Shown: in pieces, positions 49,009-58,761 of the stretch
Position numbering within the stretch: the stretch's first letter is position 1
How the letters are laid out: every line of letters starts with the position of its first letter
DNA from: Auriscalpium vulgare
Lineage: Eukaryota; Basidiomycota; Agaricomycetes; Russulales; Auriscalpiaceae
DNA: 64,000 nucleotides
Direction of reading: 5' to 3'
NCBI GenBank assembly: GCA_019915015.1
Contig: JAHBBC010000014.1
Span: 868,001-932,000 of the forward strand
Notes under the pieces: generated by a model
Databases searched by the model: none
Told to the model about the DNA's origin: nothing
The model's input: only the letters and a program-made list of their open reading frames with translations
Position numbers and translations under genes: made by a program

Positions 49009-52000
49009 ATGGCGCCGAAACCCAAGATAGCCCACCTCCCAACGCGAACACAGCCGCAGAGGACCACGAGGGCGGACGCTCGCAATACGTCGCGACAAGC
49101 GGCCATAGAGGCAGAAATCGAGGAACCACAAGACGAACAGGGGGAAGTCTCATCGCTATCAAGTCTGCCATCAGAAGAAGAGGATCCGCATGGACCGACC
49201 CTCAGTAGGGAGATCCGACGCGCCGGAGAGGACCCTAGGTCCCTGATCACAGGAGGGGATCGCGTCACGATCGAGGGACTAGAAGGTTTGCTTCTGAATT
49301 CTGATGGTGGCGATAGCGACCATCACACACGGCATGATCCGGAAGGGGAATGCTCGAGGAACGAACGGGTCAGTCCGGGATGGGGACGGGCCGTTTCCTT
49401 ACAAGATAGGACTTCGCGAAACGTCGCGGAAGCTAGCAACAATCCCCAAGAAGCTCCATCAAGCCGTTCGAACCCCAGCAACCCAAAGTCGCCAACACAG
49501 TCAGGAATGAGTACACAGCAACAAGGAACAGGAACGGGTGGAGGAGGCGGCGGCGGAGGCGGAGGCGGTGGAGGAGGGGGAGGCGGCGGACAACAGGCAA
49601 TACCGCCTCAGCCCAACGTCGCGCCAGTCGCAATGCCTACCCGCGGGGACCGCAACGCACCGTCTTTCAATCAGAAGGCCCGCGAGTTACCGCGTTACTT
49701 CGACGAGCTGAACCATCTCTTTGCCCGGGCTCAACTAGCGGATGATACGGCGAAGAAGGGCCATGCAGTGCGTTACCTAGACGTCGCGACGGCTGAGGAG
49801 TGGGAAGCGAGGCCGGAGTTTAAGGATCCCACCAAGACCTACCAAGACTTTCAGGACGCCATTGTTAAACTGTACCCGGGAGCCGATGAGGACCGCAAGT
49901 ATACCATCGCGGACATGGACGCGCTCGTAGGCAGTCGGTACCGTCTGGGCATTGCGTCCGGCGGCGAGCTCAGCGAATTCTATCGGCAGTTCTTCGCGAT
50001 CACCGACTTCCTGGTTAAGAAAAGCAGGATCTCGACCCGTGAGCGCGATATCGCGTTCCTTCGCGCTTTCCAGGACAGCCTCATGAACAGGGTGGCGACG
50101 AGACTGCAGATCAAATTGCCGGACCACGATAAAGAAACACCGTACCCCATGGCCGACGTGCTAGAGGCAGGAGAGTACGAGCTGAGGGGCACTCCCTCAA
50201 TCGTACCAGCGGTCAGCGCAGGACCGGCAGTGGCGGTTGCAACGACGGAGCCTGTAATCAAAATAGAACAGTTTCAAGAAGCAATCAAAGCCGCGGTTGC
50301 CGAACAGTTCGCGCGGATGCTCGTCAACCAGGGGAACGGCGGAGGTCAGAGGGGTTATGGGGGTACCTCGGGAACTCAACAGCCGCGCGCCACGCAAGGA
50401 AATCAAGGCGGACAGGGAGGGCCGTCAGGATGCCTTTTCTGCGGCCAAACGGGGCACTTCGTCAGGGAATGTATGGTGGTCCAGGACTACATCGCGACGG
50501 GTCGCGTATCTAGGGACCACAACAACCGGGTCGTTCTGAAGGGTGGAGGACTTATCCCGCTAGGAGAAGGCCCGCTGAAGCAGCGTGTGGATGCGTACTA
50601 CGCCGGGAATCAACACGGACAGTCAGAAGCCATGATGCTGACGACGATGGACTACGAGCCAGTGCCGGCCAAAGTGCAGACGGTCGCCGGCCTAATCCAA
50701 CTGACGCCGCAATTGACCGACGAAGACAGAATGACGGAGCTCCAGCAGGAGATGGCAGTGCTCCTGACGGCCCGAGCGGAAAGGCAAGCTCAGAAGGAAC
50801 GCCGGCAGGCCGCACTGGACGCGGGCGAGTTTCCCCAGGCAATAGGGCTGCTGCCTGGCGAGCGCGAAAGATCGCGACGAGTTCCAGAGGTGGTCATTCC
50901 GAAGAGGAAGCCGTTTACGCAAGCCAAGAAGCAGGTTTCCTTCGAGCCGGAGGCCGTCGACCGACCAGGGGAGACTGGGGATAGCGCAGACAAACAAAGG
51001 CAGGCCGACGAAGACACCACAGCGGGTGAAGAGCCGTTAACACCTCCGATCCACCCTTTCGCGAAGGTGCCCGACGCGACGTACATAGGGCCGGCAAGTT
51101 ACCAACGAAGCGCGGGGCAGCGCAAGGCGGACCCAGCATACAATAAGGTCGCCCCGGTCCGCGACCCCGTAATAGCAAGTAAGGTTTATGAGAGGGCCAT
51201 GAATGCGGAGGTCACCTTGACACAGAGGGAGCTCATGTCCATTGCCCCGGAAGTACGCGCTCAAGTTCGCAACGTGGTGACCCCTAAGCGGGTCCCAAAC
51301 GAGGCAAGAGTACCAGTAGTCCAGGCGATGGTGGAAAGCGAACCAGAGCTCTTTCCGTTCGACTTTGACCAGGACGAAGGGGAAGGAGAGGACGAGAAGG
51401 TGGTGAGGGGATTCGCGGACCATATGCCCGAAACCTTTCTGCAAGCCCTGGGACACCAGCCAACGGAGTTGCCCGAGGGGACGCGTGTAGGAGAAGTCAT
51501 TGTGGAGGTTCTGATGGGAGATCTAGGAGAAGCAGGAGAAGGGGAACCAGACCCTGAGCCGTTGGAAGTCGCCAAGGAATCGCTGGCCCTCCGTTCGATC
51601 TTGCCACTAGTCGACAACCAAGCGCACATCGAGGCAGTCGTGGATCCCGGGTCGCAGATTATTTCCATGTCCGAGGACGTATGCCATTACCTCGGGCTGC
51701 ATTACGATCCGAACGTTCGCCTGGATATGATATCGGCCAACAAAAGTCGCGATAGGTCGCTAGGCCTGGCTAGAAACGTCCCGATGAAGATTGGGGGTAT
51801 AACGCTATACGTACAGGTGCATATCATCCGCAACCCGGCGTACGACATGCTCCTGGGGAGGCCCTTTGACGTTCTCACGGGAAGTACCGTGCAAAACTTT
51901 GCAGACGAGAGGCAGACAATCACGATCACGGACCCAAACACGGGAGTCATGGCGTCAATCCCCACTATTCCACGCGGCCGCAAGCGCATCTCGCGAACCC

Positions 52001-52032
52001 AGAAGCAGGGGGTGGAGGGTTTTCGCGACTAG
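49009..52032 (+). CDS. gag: Gag-protease polyprotein
   Basis: One 1007-codon frame. Order: a charged, disordered N-terminus; a run of about 20 glycines (about residues 173-195) that may be a linker; the capsid-like Gag region (ARELPRYFDELNHLFARAQL, ELSEFYRQFFAITDFLVKKS, FLRAFQDSLMNRVATRLQ); a CCHC zinc knuckle CLFCGQTGHFVREC; a long linker; and a retropepsin-like domain near the C-terminus (IEAVVDPGSQIISMSEDV, DMLLGRPFDVLTGS). The protease catalytic motif is D-P-G-S rather than D-S/T-G, a variant also common in basidiomycete Gypsy elements as I recall it. The frame ends with TAG at 52030-52032, just after a slippery heptamer. Confidence 0.92.
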   Translation: MAPKPKIAHLPTRTQPQRTTRADARNTSRQAAIEAEIEEPQDEQGEVSSLSSLPSEEEDPHGPTLSREIRRAGEDPRSLITGGDRVTIEGLEGLLLNSDGGDSDHHTRHDPEGECSRNERVSPGWGRAVSLQDRTSRNVAEASNNPQEAPSSRSNPSNPKSPTQSGMSTQQQGTGTGGGGGGGGGGGGGGGGGGQQAIPPQPNVAPVAMPTRGDRNAPSFNQKARELPRYFDELNHLFARAQLADDTAKKGHAVRYLDVATAEEWEARPEFKDPTKTYQDFQDAIVKLYPGADEDRKYTIADMDALVGSRYRLGIASGGELSEFYRQFFAITDFLVKKSRISTRERDIAFLRAFQDSLMNRVATRLQIKLPDHDKETPYPMADVLEAGEYELRGTPSIVPAVSAGPAVAVATTEPVIKIEQFQEAIKAAVAEQFARMLVNQGNGGGQRGYGGTSGTQQPRATQGNQGGQGGPSGCLFCGQTGHFVRECMVVQDYIATGRVSRDHNNRVVLKGGGLIPLGEGPLKQRVDAYYAGNQHGQSEAMMLTTMDYEPVPAKVQTVAGLIQLTPQLTDEDRMTELQQEMAVLLTARAERQAQKERRQAALDAGEFPQAIGLLPGERERSRRVPEVVIPKRKPFTQAKKQVSFEPEAVDRPGETGDSADKQRQADEDTTAGEEPLTPPIHPFAKVPDATYIGPASYQRSAGQRKADPAYNKVAPVRDPVIASKVYERAMNAEVTLTQRELMSIAPEVRAQVRNVVTPKRVPNEARVPVVQAMVESEPELFPFDFDQDEGEGEDEKVVRGFADHMPETFLQALGHQPTELPEGTRVGEVIVEVLMGDLGEAGEGEPDPEPLEVAKESLALRSILPLVDNQAHIEAVVDPGSQIISMSEDVCHYLGLHYDPNVRLDMISANKSRDRSLGLARNVPMKIGGITLYVQVHIIRNPAYDMLLGRPFDVLTGSTVQNFADERQTITITDPNTGVMASIPTIPRGRKRISRTQKQGVEGFRD
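49415..49428. repeat. Dispersed dyad CGCGA-N4-TCGCG (first perfect copy; family listed)
   Basis: Perfect copies start at 49415, 50493, 50863, 54259, 54352, 55383 and 58762. Copies with one arm mismatch start at 48289 (5' LTR), 49081, 49681, 51748, 52349, 52538, 53437, 53594, 55423, 55609 and 58876 (3' LTR). They fall in all three codon frames and in non-coding parts, so the protein sequence does not explain them. Confidence 0.8.
52017..52023 (+). promoter_or_regulatory. Putative -1 ribosomal frameshift heptamer G GGT TTT
   Basis: In the gag-protease frame the codons are GAG GGT TTT CGC GAC TAG. The G-GGT-TTT stretch fits the X-XXY-YYZ rule exactly. A -1 slip enters the frame that encodes the N-terminal part of pol and is open from 52029 (LEDLLEDQEEVGLVVGFEPD). 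Confidence 0.6.
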
Positions 52033-52709
52033 AGGATTTGTTGGAGGACCAGGAGGAGGTAGGGCTGGTCGTGGGGTTCGAGCCCGATAAGCCTGATACT
52101 CTTAGAATGGAATCCCTGGTGTACCTCGAATCCTCGCCTACAATCGAAGATGTGCAGTCAGCTTATTTGTCAGTGTGCGACCTACCGGAGGAATACGCGG
52201 GAGTGTTCACGAAGCGAGCGGAAGAAGGAGAGGAAGAGGAGGAACGAGCAAGAGCAGGGACGTTTATTTGGACGGCGGCAGACTGGGGAGACGGCGAGAG
52301 TGGGAGAGAAAGAGAGGAGGAAACGGACAGAGGTGAGCTACAGCCGACCGCGATGCAGCGCGAAGTCTTTGCGGCCACGAAGAAGCGTTACAAGCCAGCA
52401 CACCTCAAGGTAAAGCCCATTCGTACGGACCTGCCGGAGCACTTCCGGATCCTCAGAGAGATCAGAGGGGACCCCCTGGCGGATATGCCGCCGCTCCCAG
52501 AGAAGCCACCGGACTTCGTACCCACGGGAAGGTACACCGCGGAACGTCGCGAACAATTTGACCGAGTCCACGACGGAGATTTCCTATGGCCGGAAGAAAG
52601 GAAGCTCATGCATGCGTTTATGTGCGCACAAAACGAGGCATTTGCCTGGGACGACTCGGAGCGGGGGCGCTTCCGAGAAGACTTCTTCCCCCCGTCACAA
52701 TACCAGTAG
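52029..52709 (+). CDS. pol: N-terminal part of Pol (protease-RT linker), in the -1 frame
   Basis: The frame encodes the segment that normally precedes reverse transcriptase in these elements: SLVYLESSPTIEDVQSAYLS, CDLPEEYAGVF, an acidic stretch, YKPAHLKVKPIRTDLPEHF, and FAWDDSERGRFREDFFPP. It meets TAG at 52707-52709. Homologous continuation (PPVTIPVVPH) is in the next -1 frame, so the frame change falls within the C-run at 52688-52693. Confidence 0.8.
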   Translation, partial: LEDLLEDQEEVGLVVGFEPDKPDTLRMESLVYLESSPTIEDVQSAYLSVCDLPEEYAGVFTKRAEEGEEEEERARAGTFIWTAADWGDGESGREREEETDRGELQPTAMQREVFAATKKRYKPAHLKVKPIRTDLPEHFRILREIRGDPLADMPPLPEKPPDFVPTGRYTAERREQFDRVHDGDFLWPEERKLMHAFMCAQNEAFAWDDSERGRFREDFFPPSQYQ

Positions 52710-55700
52710 TTCCGCATCGGCCGTGGGTTCAGCGAAATATTCCGATTCCGCCAGGGATATACGACAAGGTCATGGCGCTCATCAAGACCAAGATCGCCGC
52801 GGGAGTCTACGAGGACTCAAACTCGTCGTACCGCTCTAGGTGGTTCTGTGTGGTTAAGAAGGACGGGACCAGCCTCCGTATAGTCCATAGTCTGGAACCC
52901 CTGAATGCGGTGACCATCGCGCACTCAGGAGTACCCCCCTTCCCAGATCATTTGGCGGAGCAGTTTGCGGGGCGGCCGTGCGGGGGAATTCTGGACCTCT
53001 ACGTGGGCTATGACGAAAGGAGACTAGATGAAGCCTCAAGGGACCTCACGACTTTCCAGACGCCGTACGGCGCAAAACGGCTGGTGACCCTGCCTATGGG
53101 GTGGACGAATTCCGTCCCGATCTTCCACGACGACGTGACCTTTATTCTCCAACCGGAAATCCCGCATATTACGGTGCCTTTTATAGACGACGTCCCCCTG
53201 AAGGGGCCGGACTCGGACTACAGGACGGAAGGCGGAGGATACGAAACGATCCCCGGCAACAACGGCATAAGGCGGTTCGTATGGGAACACTTTAACAACG
53301 TTAACAGGGTAGTCCAACGAATGCGCTACTGTCATGGCACGTTCTCAGGATGGAAATCACAGCTGTGCGTACCAGAATTCTACGTGGTAGGGCATCGCTG
53401 CACACCGCAAGGAAGGATGGCAGACGAAGAAAAGGTCGCGAAGATTCGCAATTGGGGGCCGTGCACGGACCTCTCAGACGTACGGGCTTTCTTGGGGACA
53501 GTCGGAGTCCTGCGCATCTTTATCCGTAACTTTGCGCACCGAGCCCATGCCTTGACACACCTGACGAGGAAGGACGTCCCGTTCGAATGGGGACCCGAAC
53601 AGTCGCGAGCTATGGAGGACCTCAAGGAGGCAGTCCTCGCATCACCAGCGCTCCTACCGATTGATTACACGTCGGAGGCCCCCGTGATCCTAGCGGTAGA
53701 CACCTCGTACATCGCGGTGGGTTTCCTATTGAGTCAGGCGGACCCCAACGTTCCCCAAGACAGGAAGAGACGCCGATATTCTCGATTTGGTAGCATCGCG
53801 CTAAACGATCGCGAAGCGCGGTTCTCGCAGCCCAAGCTGGAGCTCTATGGTCTTTTTCGAGCCCTGCGGGCCCTTAAAGTCTACCTGATAGGGGTGAGGA
53901 ACCTGACCATTGAGGTCGACGCCAGGTATATCAAAGGCATGCTGGAAAATCCTGACCTCGAGCCATCGGCCAGTATGAACAGGTGGATTATAGGCATCCT
54001 GATGTTCCATTTTGAGCTAGTGCATGTGCCGGGACTCTTCCACGGGCCCGACGGCCTATCCAGGAGGCGTAGGCAACCAGGAGACGCTCTGGAACAGGAA
54101 GACGACTTCGACGACTGGGTTGATGCGGTGTATGGTTTCGCACATATCGTAAACATGGTAGTCCCGAAGACAGCGCAAGAGAGAGCCTCGCGACGGCAAG
54201 ATGGATGGACGGGGCCAGGAAGCATACCAGACGAACATGGGGCTGGTTCAAGCCAGGACGCGATACGTCGCGAGGAGGCCCGGCGCTCCCACGATGAACC
54301 GGCCGACGTCTGGGCAACTACGGTCCAAATGCAACCCGCACCAGTACAGGACGCGACGTATCGCGATGTTCCCAGATCAGACAAGGCTCATGAAGCTGAC
54401 AAGCGGCTGGAACTAGTCAGGGACTGGTTAGGGACCCTGGCGCGGCCGGCGGACTTGACCGACGAACAGTTCGCTCGTTTCGCTCGATACGCGCTCCAGT
54501 TCTTCAAGGATGGGGACCGCCTTTTCAAAAGGCACCACCAAGGCAGGCACCAACTCGTGCTGGGAGGAGACCGACGTATCGCGGTCCTCAAAGCAGCTCA
54601 TGACGATGTCGGACACAAAGGCGTCTACGCGACGCGGATGATGCTGTTGGAGCGTTTCTGGTGGCCATACGTGGACGCAGACGTGGCCTGGTGGGTGAGA
54701 ACGTGCCATATTTGCGAAACCCGACTAGTTCGCCACAGCCTGATACCGCCAACGGTGGCAACGCCGGCGAACCTTTTCGCAAAGATGTATGCAGACACCA
54801 TGCATATGCCAGCAAGCGGCGGATTCAAATACATCGTGCAAGGACGCTGCTCCGTAACCCACTATCCAGAGTGGAGAATGCTAAGGGCGGAGACGGCGGA
54901 CGCCATCGCGAAATGGATTTTCGAAGACGTCTTGTGCCGGTGGGGCGCCCTGCGAGAAGTGGTCACGGACAACGGCGCACCGTTCGTGTCGGCCTTGGAA
55001 TCCCTGTCGCATAAGTATGGAGTCCGGCACATTCGAATATCGGGATATAATTCGCGAGCCAACGGAATAGTCGAGCGGTCTCACTTCGACGTACGTCAAG
55101 CGCTCTACAAGGCAGCCGATGGAAACGCTGCAAAATGGTCATCGGTCGCGTACTCGGTATTCTGGTCGGACAGGATAACGATCAGGCGGAGGATGGGCTG
55201 CTCGCCATACTTCGCGGTAACAGGAACGCAGCCGCTAATGCCGCTGGATATCATCGAGGCTTCATACTTGATGCCTCCGCCCGAGTCTCTACTGTCTTCC
55301 ACAGACCTCATAGCGCGCAGGGCAATGGCCCTACAAAAGAGAAAAGCCCAGTTAAGGACCATCCACGACAAAGTCTTTGAAGCGCGACGTATCGCGGCGG
55401 TAAAATTTGAACGTGACCACGAAGCGACGATTCGCGACTACAATTTCAAGAGAGGCGACTTGGTCCTCCTACGGTTCACGCGGTACGAGAAGTCATTAGA
55501 TCGAAAAATGCTTCCGCGCTACGATGGACCGTTCGTGGTAATTGGCCGACGGAAAGGAGGACCTTACGTGCTTGCGGACCTCCACGGTGCGCTCTTCGAC
55601 CGGCCGGTCGCGGAGTTTCGCGTCCTGCCTTACTTCGCGCGAACGAACATTGCGCTGCCAGAGTTGCCCGAATTTCTGGACGTCCCACAGTCCAGGGTGG

Positions 55701-55807
55701 ACGAGCTACTTCATGAAGATAGGCAGGATCACGATGTCATTCATGAAGAGGAAGCAGACGACCCCACCCGGGAAGACGATGACAAGGACGACGAGATCAC
55801 CGTCTAA
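52586..55807 (+). CDS. pol: Pol: reverse transcriptase, RNase H, integrase
   Basis: Meaningful homology starts at about 52689 (PVTIPVVPHRPWVQRNIPIP); the ATG at 52586 is in frame but probably not used. RT motifs: SSYRSRWFCVVKKDG, LDLYVGYDERRLDEASRDLT, LPMGWTNSVPIFHDDVTFIL, with catalytic F-I-D-D in VPFIDDVPLKGP. RNase H: ILAVDTSYIAVGFLLSQ and YGLFRALRALKVYLIG. Integrase: H-H-C-C zinc region (HDDVGHKG..CHICE); catalytic D in MYADTMHM, D in VVTDNGAPF, and E in GIVERSH. A GPF/Y-like C-terminus follows (MLPRYDGPFVVIGRRKGGPY). No chromodomain was seen. It stops at 55805-55807, leaving 3 kb before the 3' LTR. Confidence 0.93.
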   Translation: MAGRKEAHACVYVRTKRGICLGRLGAGALPRRLLPPVTIPVVPHRPWVQRNIPIPPGIYDKVMALIKTKIAAGVYEDSNSSYRSRWFCVVKKDGTSLRIVHSLEPLNAVTIAHSGVPPFPDHLAEQFAGRPCGGILDLYVGYDERRLDEASRDLTTFQTPYGAKRLVTLPMGWTNSVPIFHDDVTFILQPEIPHITVPFIDDVPLKGPDSDYRTEGGGYETIPGNNGIRRFVWEHFNNVNRVVQRMRYCHGTFSGWKSQLCVPEFYVVGHRCTPQGRMADEEKVAKIRNWGPCTDLSDVRAFLGTVGVLRIFIRNFAHRAHALTHLTRKDVPFEWGPEQSRAMEDLKEAVLASPALLPIDYTSEAPVILAVDTSYIAVGFLLSQADPNVPQDRKRRRYSRFGSIALNDREARFSQPKLELYGLFRALRALKVYLIGVRNLTIEVDARYIKGMLENPDLEPSASMNRWIIGILMFHFELVHVPGLFHGPDGLSRRRRQPGDALEQEDDFDDWVDAVYGFAHIVNMVVPKTAQERASRRQDGWTGPGSIPDEHGAGSSQDAIRREEARRSHDEPADVWATTVQMQPAPVQDATYRDVPRSDKAHEADKRLELVRDWLGTLARPADLTDEQFARFARYALQFFKDGDRLFKRHHQGRHQLVLGGDRRIAVLKAAHDDVGHKGVYATRMMLLERFWWPYVDADVAWWVRTCHICETRLVRHSLIPPTVATPANLFAKMYADTMHMPASGGFKYIVQGRCSVTHYPEWRMLRAETADAIAKWIFEDVLCRWGALREVVTDNGAPFVSALESLSHKYGVRHIRISGYNSRANGIVERSHFDVRQALYKAADGNAAKWSSVAYSVFWSDRITIRRRMGCSPYFAVTGTQPLMPLDIIEASYLMPPPESLLSSTDLIARRAMALQKRKAQLRTIHDKVFEARRIAAVKFERDHEATIRDYNFKRGDLVLLRFTRYEKSLDRKMLPRYDGPFVVIGRRKGGPYVLADLHGALFDRPVAEFRVLPYFARTNIALPELPEFLDVPQSRVDELLHEDRQDHDVIHEEEADDPTREDDDKDDEITV

Positions 55808-55835
55808 AAAGTACCGCCCAGCACTACGGCGACTG

Positions 55836-55866
55836 AGGACAGTCGATATTTCAGTTGGGGGGAGGA
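55836..55866 (+). repeat. Internal copy of the polypurine-tract region
   Basis: GGACAGTCGATATTTCAG then TTGGGGGGAGGA lies 30 bases after the pol stop. It closely matches the terminal copy at 58816-58846. It marks where the element would end if the antisense gene were absent. Confidence 0.75.
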
Positions 55867-56279
55867 TTAGACGGTGGTATTTAGGACTGAACAGCTGGAA
55901 GTACGGATGGAGAGGAGTCAGGACGATAAGTCGAGGTCGCGAGCGCTAGCGAAGCTCGGACTGGGCAGGCACCGACTAAGGCTTCAAGGGTCTGGAACAA
56001 GGCTGAGGTCCCGCCGGAAACGCGATAGGACACGCTCACACTGTGACACAAGCAATGGACTCTATTCACAACATAGCAGGATAGCGAATTCTATGTACAC
56101 AGCAAAGAGGTAGCGACGGATAGCGAACAACTATGAACAGACCGATAACGAGCGGACAACACGACAGCGAGACGCCGAAACCCCCACCTAGGACACGAGG
56201 AACGCCCCCCGCATCGAAGCACCAAGGCCCTCTGCTGTTGAAGCAGGGGCGACTCCTTTTGAAGAAGGCTCGCAAGCGG

Positions 56280-58718
56280 CTAAGCGGCGGGCGCGGGGTC
56301 AGCGGGACCATCGGCCGCGGCGGAGGGCGGCGTGCCGACATCCTCGAAGGAGGGAGCGGCGGCGGTAGGCATGGTAGGGCCGGGGGCAGGGTCCGACGCG
56401 GGAGGAGCGGCAGAGGCGAGCGGCGAGAAGGGCGCAGCGGGAGCAACCGGAGGCACGGGGGAAGGAAGGCGAGAAGCGCGACCGAGGGGAGCCACGACGG
56501 CGGCGCTAAGCAGCGGGAGGGAAGAGGCGATGAGAGCCGACGAGGGCGGCGCGAGGGGGAGGCGCGAGGCAGGCCTGGCCGGCGCGGGAGAAGCGGCACG
56601 CGACGCGGAGGGAGCAGGGAATGGGAGGCGGCGCGGCGGATCGAAGGGGCCAACCTGCGGCGAGATGAGGCCCCCGGCAGGCGCAGGGAACGCGGGGTCG
56701 CCGAGCTGCTGCAGGGTCCGCCAGACCCAGTTCCGCTCAGCGACGATGCCGCGGGCCCGGGCGTCGAGCGTCGCGTAGTTGACGCTGATGGTGTTGAGCT
56801 CCTCCGTGAGCGCGTTGTAGGTCCGGAAAAGCTGCGGCGGGGAGTCGTAGCGGAGGATGGGGACGGCGCCGGCAGGGTCGGGGTGGTCGGCCCAGTCGAA
56901 GGCGGAGGACCGGGGACGGACATGGATGCCGGCAGGGTCGACATCCTGCGAGACTCCGTTGCTGCCCACCACGTAGAAGTGCGTCCCGCGGACACCGTCG
57001 TCGCACTTGTGGTGGCCCACGAAGCAGCGATGGCACTGGCGGCCGCTGACGTCCGTGAAGAAGCACGTGGGGTGGGAGTCCATCGTGGCGCAGCGGTAGC
57101 AGGGGGCGGAAGCCTGAGGGTCGGAGTGTGAGCGGCGCAACACGACGGACAAGAAAAGGGCGACGTACCTGAAGGCGGCGGCCCGGGAAGGTGTCAGCGA
57201 CGGGGATCTTGGCGCCCTTGACGGAGGTGGAAGGGTCGGCGGCGGGCGCGGAGGAGCCGGCCTCGGAAGAGGGGACAGTGGCGGCGGGCGGAGGCACGAG
57301 GGAGCCGGAGGGGACGTTGGCAGGGCGCTTGGAACTGCGGACGGCTTTGCCCTTGCCCTTCGACTTGGCGGCGGCGGGGACTGATCGGGGGGCGGGGAGT
57401 TTGGTGGCGCCGCGGGTGCGCTGCGCGACGGGCTCCTGCGGGTCCCCCGCCTCATCTAGCTCGTCGACCTCGGCCTCGGCGTCAGCCTCGGAGGGGGCGG
57501 ACTCGCGGTTGCGCTTGGTGGGCGGCGGGGAAGCGCGGGCGGCGGCGCGGTGAGGCGTAGGTAGGAGACGCGGAGGGGGCCGTCGGCGCTGGTACCGTGG
57601 GGTGCGCGGGGAAGGGAAGAGGGCCCGGCTGGTCCGAGGGATGGACTATGGCATCGAAGCCTAGGGGTATCTCAGCTATGGCTTGGGAGGAGGAGATGTG
57701 CGAGAGGCGCGCAGAACTGATCTGCTCGATGGCGCGAATCGAGGCCACGCTGATATCCTGGACCAGGAAGTCTGCGGGCTGGAGGTTGGCCAGGAGGCGG
57801 GACCCTAATCCCCATGCGTCCAGCATCCCGCCCATACAGGTTGCCATCGCGGCCCAGCGCATGTCGAGGCGATCCAACACCAGTGGCCAGTCCGCCCAAA
57901 TATCGCGAAACGTGTCGAAGGCCTCGGAAATGGTGGTAAAGTCCCGTAACATATCCACCGAGTCCTCCGCGAGGCCCCCCAATAGGTAGTACACCACGCC
58001 CGTGGTGAGGCGGCCCGCGTAGGCACGAGAGTGGGGGGAGCTGGAGGCACCACGGACGTGGTAGGCCAGGGCGCGGCACACGGCGTCTTCGCGGGTAATA
58101 ACAAACATCCCATGGACGGCCCGGGCGTCGAAATCACGTAGGAGCCAGCTCTGCATCCCCTGAGGACGCAGGGTGGGGAAGGCGCCATGCAACTCCGTGA
58201 TTTCATGGAGGTAGGATTCGACAGAACCGTCTCCGAAGTAGTACACGGTCCAGAGCCCAGCCTCCACGATGGTGATCAAGACGTGGAGTTCCGCGTCGGT
58301 AGCGTCGGCAGGGAAAGGGGAGAACATCTGGGACCACCGCGGGCTGGCGCGCGCTGAGTCGGGGAGGGTACGCATGAGGGTGCCCTCGAAGCGCTGGGCG
58401 AGAGGGGCGGACGCTGGAACGAGCTTCACCATGAACTCGAGGATCGGCGAGGTGAAGTGGAAGGCAAGATCGCGCAGGCTGCGGGACGCGCGGATTGAAG
58501 AAAGGGTCTGGAATTGAGTTCATCATCAGCCAAGCCGGGAAAAGACGCGGTCGGGGACCAGCACGCACCACGAGCTGGTTGACTTTGTCGGCCCACTCTA
58601 GACGTAGCGCAACCTCCCGTTCGGCATCCCCAAGGTCAAAACCAGCGAAGGGGGCCTGCGTCAGCAGGCGGAGGAGGTCGAGGTTGTCGGCGGTGGCAGA
58701 CGCTGCGGGGAGGGACAT
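56280..58718 (-). CDS. Antisense accessory gene with a Zn2Cys6-like cluster
   Basis: Four exons on the minus strand: 58569-58718, 57647-58507, 57169-57588 and 56280-57113. Their lengths (150, 861, 420, 834) are all multiples of three, giving 754 residues. Introns are 61, 58 and 55 bp with GTGCGT, GTCCAT and GTACGT donors and CAG acceptors. The N-terminal 340 residues are helical (LLRLLTQAPFAGFDLGDAER, WTVYYFGDGSVESYLHEITE, VVYYLLGGLAEDSVDMLRDF). The middle is basic/acidic and disordered (PPPTKRNRES, DAEAEVDELDEAGDP, AKSKGKGKAVRSSKR). Residues about 482-514 form C-x2-C-x8-C-x9-C-x2-C-x6-C (CYRC, TCFF, QCHRCFVGHHKC), close to a fungal Zn2Cys6 cluster. The tail is Pro/Ala/Ser-rich. The function is unknown; a DNA-binding regulator is inferred. 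Confidence 0.8.
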
Positions 58719-58761
58719 CGCGGGACAGAAATCGGCAAAGGGATGCTACAAGCGACGTTAT

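Noticed and set aside
49528..49590. Poly-glycine run in Gag as possible assembly error
   Set aside because: The run keeps frame and lies in a disordered linker, so it can be genuine; the length may vary between copies.
56133..57131. 332-codon sense-strand frame inside the retrotransposon
   Set aside because: Low-complexity Gly/Arg-rich mirror of the Pro/Ala-rich antisense exon 4. The antisense strand has the cysteine cluster and consistent introns.
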